Below are positions 34,485 to 40,846 of a stretch of DNA of 44,796 nt, in pieces. Source of the DNA: Catenulispora rubra (GTDB lineage Bacteria > Actinomycetota > Actinomycetes > Streptomycetales > Catenulisporaceae); NCBI RefSeq assembly GCF_015356825.1, contig NZ_JAACYW010000068.1, positions 1 through 44,796 of the forward strand. Direction: 5' to 3'. The position numbers were made by a program, and so were the translations under genes. The stretch's first letter is position 1. Every line of letters begins with the position of its first letter. Under the pieces are notes generated by a model. That model had not been told where the DNA came from. It made no database searches and saw only the letters and a program-made list of their open reading frames with translations.

Positions 34485-34908
34485 GTCGACTCGATCGGAC
34501 TCTCTGTCGGGAGGCCGGCCGAACCCTCCGGCAGCGCCGCGTTGAGCACCGCCACCTTCTCGTTCCACTCGTCCTGCCCGGCGAACGGGATGGTCTCGTT
34601 CTCCTGGTAAACCGGGAACCGGCGGTAGCTGTTGCCGTCGCCGGTGTCGGAGCCGCGCACCAGCAGTGGGTCGAGGTAGATCCCCGAGCTCTGGATCCGG
34701 AGAACAGCATGTCGGGCTGGTCGGTGCGGGAGGACGGCTGGTGGCAGTGTTCCGGACGCAGGTCCGGGTACTTGTTGGTGAGTCAGTCCACGTGGCCGCG
34801 CACCTCGTCCAGCACCTCCGGCGGCACTACGTCGCCGATGATGGCGAAGCCCTGCTCGGCGTATTCCTCCGCGGCTCTCTTCAGCACGCCGTCGTCAAGC
34901 GTGTCCAT
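34454..34908 (-). pseudogene. Decayed phytanoyl-CoA dioxygenase-like (PhyH) gene
   Basis: From ATG 34908 (GACGGAG upstream) the minus strand encodes a PhyH-like N-terminus (EEYAEQGFAIIGDVVPPEVL). It is interrupted by TGA at 34783-34785, where a tryptophan codon would fit, then continues (NKYPDLRPEHCHQPS) and is shifted near 34695. The other frame carries LDPLLVRGSDTGDGNSYRRF and further sequence ending in the 57-nt palindrome. Only about 150 codons remain against about 270-300 in intact PhyH proteins, and no iron-binding HxD motif is left. So it has a nonsense codon, a frameshift or internal deletion, and a replaced C-terminus. It probably once hydroxylated a cluster building block. Confidence 0.75.
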
Positions 34909-34955
34909 ACATCAGCTCCGTCTCCTGTGTCGAGAGTCGCCTTGTTCGGCGGCCC

Positions 34956-35792
34956 TCACCACTCGAACTTCTCGCGGAGGCTCCGCTTTTCGATGCAGTA
35001 GGTGCGGAATGCCCGGGCCTTGGCCACCATGTCCTCGTCGCCGGAACGTCGGGCGGCCTCGACGTACCAGTCGAAGACCTCCCGGGCGTGCAGGTGCCGC
35101 GAGAAGTGGGTCTCGACGAACCGGCGGAACGCCGGCCGCATGGTCGCGGCGGTCAGCCGCCGGCAGGAGTCCAGCAGTTCTTCGCGTTCCTCCTCGGTCG
35201 GCTCGGGCCGATCCATGATGCGGACCGGCTCGGTCGCGGGAATGTCGCCGCGGATCTCGACCGGCTTTTCCGAGCCCGCGTAGTCCAGAACCAGATTGAG
35301 CCGGGAGATGGCGGAAGTGCTGCCCGCCGAATGCGGATCGGTGGTGTGGATCTTCCACACCTCACCGCGGCGGAGGTGATAGACGATGTTGTTCTCCGAA
35401 TGGAGCGATTCTTCGCTGGTGCGCAGTGGGACCTGCAGCCTGGTGCCCGGTTCCTCGAATTCCAGGAAATCCACATGCGGCACTATTCCCCCGTCGTGGA
35501 GCGCGAAGATGCGCACCCATTGCAGCCGGTCGAGGGAGAAGTGATCGGTCACGACGGACATGACGGCCGGCAGCCGCTTGCCCAGTTCGGTGAGCGCGAG
35601 TTCGTCGCCGTGCGGGCGGAAGGCGAGGTCGGAATCGGCGCCGCTGCCGTTCGCCAGAACGTGGCAGGACCATGATCCGAAGGTCAGGGCGTCGTACTCG
35701 CCGGGATAGTCGTGGTGGTCCACGACGGCCAGTTCGGATTCGAGATCGTACGAGTCCATCGGCAGCACCGCGAGCCGTTGTGATTTTAGCAA
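34956..35792 (-). CDS. 2-oxoglutarate/Fe(II) amino-acid hydroxylase, proline-3-hydroxylase/Asp-Asn beta-hydroxylase family
   Basis: 278 aa non-heme iron oxygenase expected to hydroxylate an amino acid, free or carrier-bound, using 2-oxoglutarate and O2. Iron ligands are H106 and D108 (PHVDF) and H154 (DPHSAGS); R164 (SRLNLVLDY) would bind 2-oxoglutarate. The C-terminal half matches the proline 3-hydroxylase C-terminal domain. I choose TTG 35792 as start because GGGGAGGA lies 5-6 nt upstream and the extra residues LKSQRLAVLPM complete the first family strand; ATG 35759 lacks a good site. It diverges from a free-standing PCP across a region holding operator site C. That pairing suggests hydroxylation of an amino acid for the NRPS, but the substrate is unknown. 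Confidence 0.87.
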   Translation of the reverse strand: MLKSQRLAVLPMDSYDLESELAVVDHHDYPGEYDALTFGSWSCHVLANGSGADSDLAFRPHGDELALTELGKRLPAVMSVVTDHFSLDRLQWVRIFALHDGGIVPHVDFLEFEEPGTRLQVPLRTSEESLHSENNIVYHLRRGEVWKIHTTDPHSAGSTSAISRLNLVLDYAGSEKPVEIRGDIPATEPVRIMDRPEPTEEEREELLDSCRRLTAATMRPAFRRFVETHFSRHLHAREVFDWYVEAARRSGDEDMVAKARAFRTYCIEKRSLREKFEW

Positions 35793-35973
35793 CGAAATCC
35801 TCCCCACACATACTGGCCGGAGGATCCGACACAGATGGGCGTCATTATTCCGAGCAGTCACGGTAATCCCCGTGAGATACCCCGGACAATGGCCGCCTCC
35901 GGCGCGCGCGGCGCCTGAGGCGCAGAGGGTGACATCGGTGGTGCGGCCGCGCCAGGATCGGACCACACGCTTG

Positions 35974-35991
35974 TGTCCCGTTGGCGGGACA
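35974..35991. promoter_or_regulatory. Putative cluster operator, site C
   Basis: TGTCCCGTTGGCGGGACA is a perfect inverted repeat (7-nt arms, 4-nt centre). It lies 28 nt upstream of the PCP ATG and 181 nt upstream of the divergent hydroxylase start. It differs from site A at two positions. Confidence 0.6.
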
Positions 35992-36019
35992 ACCGCCGGC
36001 AATGGAATCGGGGCTGCCC

Positions 36020-36250
36020 ATGTCACTCGTGCGTGAGATCTCGGCGCTGTGGGGGGAATACCTCAATGACGGCGCGGTCGAGGCTGACGACAACTTCTTC
36101 GAACTCGGCGGGAATTCGCTGATCGGGATAAAGATCATCGAAAGGGTGGCCCAGGAGTACGGCGTCGAACTCTCCGTCCGCGCCTTCTACCTGGCGCAGA
36201 CCCCGACCCGGGTCGCGGAGCTGATCGAGCAGGGGCGCGCTGGCACGTGA
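36020..36250 (+). CDS. Free-standing peptidyl carrier protein
   Basis: 76 aa acyl/peptidyl carrier fold of four helices. The phosphopantetheine site is DNFFELGGNSLIGIKIIERV, with the serine in GGNSL; the C-terminal RAFYLAQTPTRVAELI helix is typical of PCPs. It is a complete carrier without any attached A, C or TE domain, so it must be loaded in trans. ATG 36020 gives the normal length; ATG 36002 and TTG 35981 are in frame but lack ribosome binding sites. It diverges from the amino-acid hydroxylase and shares operator site C. It may carry the hydroxylase substrate or a starter unit for NRPS1; neither is shown by the sequence. Confidence 0.9.
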   Translation: MSLVREISALWGEYLNDGAVEADDNFFELGGNSLIGIKIIERVAQEYGVELSVRAFYLAQTPTRVAELIEQGRAGT

Positions 36251-36314
36251 ACCCTGTCTGAAGACCACCCCTCAGCGCTGATTCGCCGTCGGCGTTCGAT
36301 GCCATAATCCGGGA

Positions 36315-36893
36315 ATGAGACGTCGGAGGTGGGGGACGGCCGCAGCCGTAGTCGTCGTGGCGGCAGCCGGGACGACCACGGCGCTGCTGGTCACCGGATC
36401 AGCGGACGCGAGTGACTACAAGGCTTTGCCGACGTGCGGCAAACTCGCGGGTGCGCTGCCCGGACAGCCGGCGTTGACGGTGGTGAACGACGCCCCGACT
36501 CAGCCGCCTGAGCACGGTCTGGATCCGGCTTTCATGGACCTCCAGTGCGCGACCGCGGACATGCAGGGCTACGTCGCCGTCGACATCTACCAGGCGGGCA
36601 GCCTGGATCTCGGTACCGCTGTGCAGTACACGGACAAGGCCGTGCACGACGGCCGGTCGCGCGCCAAGGCGGAGTTCGTCCGGAGAAGTCCGGGCTCGAA
36701 GTCACTGAGTGCGGATGTGCGCTACAGCGCGGCACCCACCGGCAATTCCATCTGCACGGTGTACAGCCTGAAACGGAACGCCGTGGCGGTGCTGGGGATA
36801 CCGGCTACCGGCTCGCTCGACCAGTTCGAGGCGGCCTGTCGGCAGATCGCCGAGAATCAGCTGCCGAAGGTGGTCGGCGCGGCGCTGGGATGA
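36315..36893 (+). CDS. Secreted or membrane-anchored hypothetical protein
   Basis: 192 aa. An N-terminal basic stretch (MRRRRW) and hydrophobic segment (TAAAVVVVAAAGTTTALLV) form a signal peptide or anchor. The remainder is hydrophilic, with four cysteines (LPTCGKL, LQCATAD, SICTVYS, AACRQIA) that could make two disulphides outside the cell. I recognise no family with certainty; the pattern recalls small actinobacterial secreted proteins such as DUF3558. It stands alone on the plus strand at the cluster's right border and is probably unrelated to peptide synthesis. Confidence 0.7.
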   Translation: MRRRRWGTAAAVVVVAAAGTTTALLVTGSADASDYKALPTCGKLAGALPGQPALTVVNDAPTQPPEHGLDPAFMDLQCATADMQGYVAVDIYQAGSLDLGTAVQYTDKAVHDGRSRAKAEFVRRSPGSKSLSADVRYSAAPTGNSICTVYSLKRNAVAVLGIPATGSLDQFEAACRQIAENQLPKVVGAALG

Positions 36894-36944
36894 GGGCCGC
36901 TGGCCGTTCAGCCGGCCACCAGCCCTTGTTCGTTCCTTGTTCGT

Positions 36945-37387
36945 TCAGCGCTCCACGAGCCGATCGCGCCCCGCCTCGTAGCCGGCGCCGGCCATCAGCA
37001 CGCTCAGCGCCACGAGCAGCCCGAGCGGCAGGGTCCAGCCGTTGGTGCTCTGGTGCAGGATGCCGAGCAACAGAGGGCCGGTCGCGGCGATGAGGTAGCC
37101 GATCGACTGCGCCATGCCGGCCAGCGCCGCCGCGTCGCCGGCGCTGCCCGCGCGCCGGCGCTGCCCGCGCGCTGGCTCTGGAACGTCAGCGCCAGGACGA
37201 GGGTCGCGCCGCCGCCGATGCCCAGAAGGGTGCACGACACCAGGTAGGCCGACGGCGCGGCCATCAGCAGCGCGAAGCCGCCGGCGACGGTGAGCGAGCC
37301 GACGAGGGCGGTCCAGCGCTGGTCGGTGCGGCCGCGGGTGAGGATCGGCAGCAGGCTGCTGGAGGTCAGGGAGTCTTCACCCGTCGT
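36945..37387 (-). pseudogene. MFS transporter C-terminal fragment (CynX/NimT-like), frameshifted
   Basis: The minus strand carries the last third of a major facilitator protein in two frames. The first frame gives SSSLLPILTRGRTDQRWTAL, then membrane segments through LLGIGGGATLVLALTFQSQ; the second continues AALAGMAQSIGYLIAATGPL to a normal C-terminus. The junction is a 17-bp tandem duplication (37138-37171). Removing one copy restores an uninterrupted QSQRAGSAGDAAALAGMAQ reading. The N-terminal two thirds are also missing; an in-frame stop lies at 37388-37390. It is thus a truncated and frameshifted remnant, next to the promoter of the GntR operon. Confidence 0.85.
37138..37171. repeat. 17-bp tandem duplication causing a frameshift
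   Basis: CCGGCGCTGCCCGCGCG occurs twice back to back (37138-37154 and 37155-37171). The extra 17 bp shifts the MFS reading frame. Confidence 0.95.
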
Positions 37388-37416
37388 TCACCCGCCGAGC
37401 CGGCGTCGCCGAGTAG

Positions 37417-37451
37417 CTTGTTCCACCAAGACAGAACTTGGTCCTACAAGT
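37417..37451. promoter_or_regulatory. Twin GntR-type operators
   Basis: Two inverted repeats of the same form, CTTG-N6-CAAG, lie at 37417-37430 and 37437-37450 (the second extends to ACTTG/CAAGT). They are spaced exactly 20 bp start to start, about two helical turns, just upstream of the GntR gene. Autoregulation by the adjacent HutC-type GntR protein is inferred. Confidence 0.6.
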
Positions 37452-37477
37452 GACGAACCCCGAGGAGAGCAGACGCC

Positions 37478-38230
37478 ATGCCGGCAGCCATGTACCAGGA
37501 CCTGGCAGCGACACTGCGCGACGCGATCGCCGACGGCAGCTTCCCGCCGGGTTCGCGCCTGCCCTCCGAGCACGAGGTCTCCGAGCGCTACGGCGCCTCC
37601 CGCAACACCGTCCGGCGGGCCTTCGCCGCGCTCAGCCAGGACGGCTTGATCTCCTCGCACCAGGGCGCGCGCCGCATCGTGCTGGCCGAGCCGCGCGTGC
37701 AGAGTTTCAGCGAGCTGCGATCGTTCTCGCGGTGGGCGCGCTCCATCGGCGAGGTGCCCTCCGGCCGGGTGGTGCTGCTCGAGCGGCGGGCCGCCACCGA
37801 CGTCGAGGCGCAACAACTGGCTTTGGCGGCGGGGGAGCAGGTGGTGTACCTGGTCCGCCTGCGCCTGCTCTCCGGCCGGCCGGTGATGATCGAGCGGACC
37901 GCGTACGCCGACCGGGCCGGGTCCCTGCTCGGGTTCGTCGACCTGGAGCGGGAGTCGGTCTGCGAGCGGCTGGAGGAGTACGGCATCTTCTTCGCCCACG
38001 CGCAGCACACCATGGAGGCCGTCAACGCCTCCGCCGAGGACGCCGCGCTGCTGGAGACCGAGCCCGGCGCCGCCCTGCTGCGGGAACGCCGCCGCACCAC
38101 CGACCACGACGGCCGGCCCCTGGAGTGGTCCGAGGACGTCTACCGCGGCGACGCCGTCGCCTTCTCCATCCGCAACTCCCTTGGCGCCGCACCGCTGGCG
38201 CGCGACCACGTCAAGAAGGACCGCTCATGA
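37478..38230 (+). CDS. GntR/HutC-family regulator with UTRA domain
   Basis: 250 aa. The N-terminal winged helix (YQDLAATLRDAIADGSFPPG, then LPSEHEVSERYGASRNTVRRAF) is a GntR DNA-binding domain. Residues from about 75 on form a UTRA ligand-binding domain, ending RTTDHDGRPLEWSEDVYRGD as in HutC/PhnF-type regulators. GAGGAG precedes the ATG. Its stop overlaps the start of the dioxygenase gene (ATGA), so it is first in a three-gene operon with the tmpA- and tmpB-like genes. It probably senses a phosphonate or related metabolite and controls this operon through the twin upstream sites. I see no link to the NRPS cluster. Confidence 0.93.
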   Translation: MPAAMYQDLAATLRDAIADGSFPPGSRLPSEHEVSERYGASRNTVRRAFAALSQDGLISSHQGARRIVLAEPRVQSFSELRSFSRWARSIGEVPSGRVVLLERRAATDVEAQQLALAAGEQVVYLVRLRLLSGRPVMIERTAYADRAGSLLGFVDLERESVCERLEEYGIFFAHAQHTMEAVNASAEDAALLETEPGAALLRERRRTTDHDGRPLEWSEDVYRGDAVAFSIRNSLGAAPLARDHVKKDRS

Positions 38231-39330
38231 CCCTTCCCGTCTCCGACTACCCCGCGCTGTGGCTGCGCGACAACTGTTCCTGTGGCGACTGCGTGGCACC
38301 GGGTACCGAGCAGAAGCTCCACGGCATCACCGACCTGGCGCCGGACACCCGCATAGCCCGGGTCGAAGAGCACGAGGACGCCGTGGTCGTCGTCTTCGCA
38401 CCGGACGATCACCGCAGCCGCTTCACCCACGCCTGGCTGGCAGCGCACCGGCTCGACGCAGGGTCCGGGACGCGACCGGCCGACGACCGCTCTGAGGACG
38501 CCAAGAACCTCTGGCAGGCCACTGACCTGGCCGATGCGATCCCTACCGGCGACTGGCCGACGTTCCAGCAGGATCCGGTCGCGCGGGCCGCGGGCCTGGA
38601 GGCCTTGCTGCGCCAGGGCTTCTTCCTGCTGCGAGACGTCCCGCCGACCGACCGCGCGGTCCTGACCGTGGCCGAATCCTTCGGTTACGTACGCCGCACC
38701 AACTACGGCGAACTCTTCGAGGTCCGGGTCGAAGACCAGCCCACGAACCTCGCCTTCAGCAGCCTCCCGATCACACCGCACACCGACAACCCGTACCGCG
38801 ATCCCGTCCCGACCATCCAGCTGCTGCACTGCCTGGTGAACGCCGCCGAGGGCGGGGATTCCGGCCTGGTGGACGGCTTCGCTGCGGCGGCGCGGCTGCG
38901 AGCAGAAGATCCCGCCGCCTTCGACCTGCTCGCCCGGACTCCAGTGACCTTCCGCTACGCCGACGCCGCAACTGAACTGTCTGCGACCCGGCCCCTCATC
39001 GGCCTCGATCCCGTCGGTCGGATCCGCGAGATCCGCTTCAACAACCGCTCGATGCGGCCGATCGCCCTGCCGGCCGAGCAGATCGCCGCCTTCTACGCCG
39101 CCTACCGGCGGCTCGCCGAAATCCTCTACAGCGCCGAAGCGCAGCTCACCTTCCGGCTGGAGCCCGGCGACTGCGTCGTGTTCGACAACACCCGCGTCCT
39201 GCACGCGCGTACCGGCTTCCGGGCCGGCGGCGCACGTCACCTGCAAGGCTGCTACGCCGATCTGGACGGCGCGTACAGCGCACTCGCGGTCCTGCGCCGC
39301 GGATCCCTCGAATCGAACGGAGCGGCATAG
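38227..39330 (+). CDS. tmpA: 2-oxoglutarate/Fe(II) dioxygenase, gamma-butyrobetaine hydroxylase/TmpA-like
   Basis: 367 aa. An N-terminal zinc-type domain with LWLRDNCSCGDCV (C17, C19, C22) is typical of gamma-butyrobetaine hydroxylases. The oxygenase domain has HTD at H185/D187 (TPHTDNPYRDP) and the distal histidine at H326 (VLHARTGF). TmpA of this family hydroxylates 2-(trimethylammonio)ethylphosphonate next to the phosphorus, and its partner TmpB, an HD-type diiron oxygenase, then cleaves the C-P bond. The directly following gene is such an HD protein, so the pair fits TmpA/TmpB better than carnitine synthesis. Translation is coupled to both neighbours (ATGA before, TAGTG after). The exact phosphonate substrate is inferred. 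Confidence 0.82.
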   Translation: MTLPVSDYPALWLRDNCSCGDCVAPGTEQKLHGITDLAPDTRIARVEEHEDAVVVVFAPDDHRSRFTHAWLAAHRLDAGSGTRPADDRSEDAKNLWQATDLADAIPTGDWPTFQQDPVARAAGLEALLRQGFFLLRDVPPTDRAVLTVAESFGYVRRTNYGELFEVRVEDQPTNLAFSSLPITPHTDNPYRDPVPTIQLLHCLVNAAEGGDSGLVDGFAAAARLRAEDPAAFDLLARTPVTFRYADAATELSATRPLIGLDPVGRIREIRFNNRSMRPIALPAEQIAAFYAAYRRLAEILYSAEAQLTFRLEPGDCVVFDNTRVLHARTGFRAGGARHLQGCYADLDGAYSALAVLRRGSLESNGAA

Positions 39331-39890
39331 TGAATGAGACAACAGCGATGAACCCGGTCGACACATTTGCCATCCTGTTCGCCGAGCAAGGTGCGAACGA
39401 CTACCTCGGCGAGGCGGTGACCCAGTCCGCGCACATGCTCCAAGCCGCGGCGCTCGCTGAGGCCGCTGGTGCTCCGGCGTCGCTGGTGGCCGCCGCTCTG
39501 CTGCACGATGTCGGGCACTTCACCGGTCCGGTGAGCGGCGACGAGTTGATGTCCGGCACCGACAATCGGCACAGCCACGTCGGCGCGGACTGGCTCGGCG
39601 CCTGGTTCCCGGAGTCGGTCACCGAGCCGGTGCGGCTGCACGTCGCCGCTAAGCGGTACCTGTGCGCCACCGAGCCCGGATACTTCGAGAAGCTGTCGGA
39701 GGCGTCCGTCTATACCCTGCAGGTGCAGGGAGGTCCGATGAGCGCCGAGGAGGCCGAGCGGTTCGCCGCCGGGGAGTACGCGCTCCAGGCGGTGGCGCTG
39801 CGCCGCTGGGACGAGGAGGCGAAGGATCCCGATGCTGACGTGCCGGGATTCGAGTACTACCGGCCGTTGCTGGAAGGGCTGGTCCGGTGA
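39330..39890 (+). CDS. tmpB: HD-domain mixed-valent diiron oxygenase, TmpB/PhnZ-like
   Basis: 186 aa. The phosphonate-cleaving HD signature is clear: Y25 and E28 (NDYLGEAV), H35 (TQSAHMLQ), H59-D60 (LLHDVGH), histidines in NRHSHVGADWL, then VRLHVAAKRYLCATEPGYF with H104 and K108, and the late aspartate in RRWDEEAKDPD. PhnZ/TmpB enzymes use a Fe(II)/Fe(III) pair and O2 to break the C-P bond of 1-hydroxyphosphonates, releasing phosphate. The GTG start overlaps the preceding stop by one base. With the upstream dioxygenase and GntR regulator it forms a compact phosphorus-scavenging operon. Confidence 0.87.
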   Translation: MNETTAMNPVDTFAILFAEQGANDYLGEAVTQSAHMLQAAALAEAAGAPASLVAAALLHDVGHFTGPVSGDELMSGTDNRHSHVGADWLGAWFPESVTEPVRLHVAAKRYLCATEPGYFEKLSEASVYTLQVQGGPMSAEEAERFAAGEYALQAVALRRWDEEAKDPDADVPGFEYYRPLLEGLVR

Positions 39891-39923
39891 TGCCGGTGAC
39901 GCCGGTACGCCGGTGACGCGGGC

Positions 39924-40700
39924 TCAGGCCACGGTGGCGTCCGCGCGTTCGGCTTCATACAGCGCGAACACAGCCCCCTGCGGATCCCGCAACGTCGCGA
40001 AGTAGCCGGTGCCCGGCAGGTGGAAGGCCTGAGTCAGGGTCTGTGCACCCAACTCTGCCGCCTGTTCCGCAGCCGCCGCAGCGCTGTCCGTCCGGAAGTA
40101 CAGCAGCCAGTGCGGCGGGACGTCGTCGGGGACGCCCGAAGCGCGCATGTTCTGCACGCCGCCGAACCGGCGGTCGCCAGCGCTCAGGTGCGCGTAGGCG
40201 TCGTCGCTGATCGACCAGCCGAACAGCGCCTGGTAGAAGGCGTTCGCGGCGGGCACGTTGCGGGTCGCCAGCTCCGCCCAGCACGGCGCGCCGGGCTCGT
40301 CCCACAGGCCGAAGCCGTGGAAGGTGCGGGGCTGCCAGACGGTGAACATCGCGCCGGTCGGGTCGCGCAGGACCGCGAAGCGGCCGTTGTCGAAGATGTC
40401 CATCGGGGCCATCAGGACCTCGCCGCCCTCCTCGGCGGCCCGGGCGGCCGTGGCGTCGGCGTCCAGGACCGCGAAGGAGACCGTCCAGGCGACCGGCTGG
40501 CCCGGGGCGTAGAGCGGGGACATGGCCGCGACCGGGGTGTCCTCCAGCGTCGCCATGGTGTAGCCGCCGGCTTCGGCGCGCGGGTCCGTGGTCACGGTCC
40601 AGCCGAACAGGGCGGTGTAGAACTCGCCCGACTTCGGGACGTCGGCGGTGCCCAGTTCGGCCCAGCACGGTGCGCCGATGGCTGCTTCGGTCGGCTTCAT
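39924..40700 (-). CDS. VOC/glyoxalase-like protein with two domains
   Basis: 258 aa made of two vicinal-oxygen-chelate repeats. The first starts GAPCWAELGTADVPKSGEFY and ends DPTGAMFTVWQP; the second starts GAPCWAELATRNVPAANAFY and ends DPQGAVFALYEA. Each has the FYxALFGW motif of the family. These proteins are usually annotated as glyoxalase/bleomycin-resistance or hydroxylase-like; many bind metal or small ligands without known activity. It is convergent with tmpB and divergent from the LPDTG protein. Direct involvement in the NRPS pathway is unlikely given the distance. Confidence 0.88.
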   Translation of the reverse strand: MKPTEAAIGAPCWAELGTADVPKSGEFYTALFGWTVTTDPRAEAGGYTMATLEDTPVAAMSPLYAPGQPVAWTVSFAVLDADATAARAAEEGGEVLMAPMDIFDNGRFAVLRDPTGAMFTVWQPRTFHGFGLWDEPGAPCWAELATRNVPAANAFYQALFGWSISDDAYAHLSAGDRRFGGVQNMRASGVPDDVPPHWLLYFRTDSAAAAAEQAAELGAQTLTQAFHLPGTGYFATLRDPQGAVFALYEAERADATVA

Positions 40701-40846
40701 GGGGGTCAGGTTTCCACGTCATCCAGGGGTGCGCGAGCGGAATCGGGGATGCCTTCATCCGTTCAGCGCAAGCGATTCGTGTCTCCGGGTCCTGATCGCC
40801 CAGAGTAGGCGCGTCTTCGGCAACCTCGGGCGGACGGATTCGGACC

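Noticed and set aside
37478..38230. GntR protein as regulator of the NRPS cluster
   Set aside because: It is co-transcribed with the phosphonate genes, and its CTTG-N6-CAAG sites were not seen at cluster promoters.
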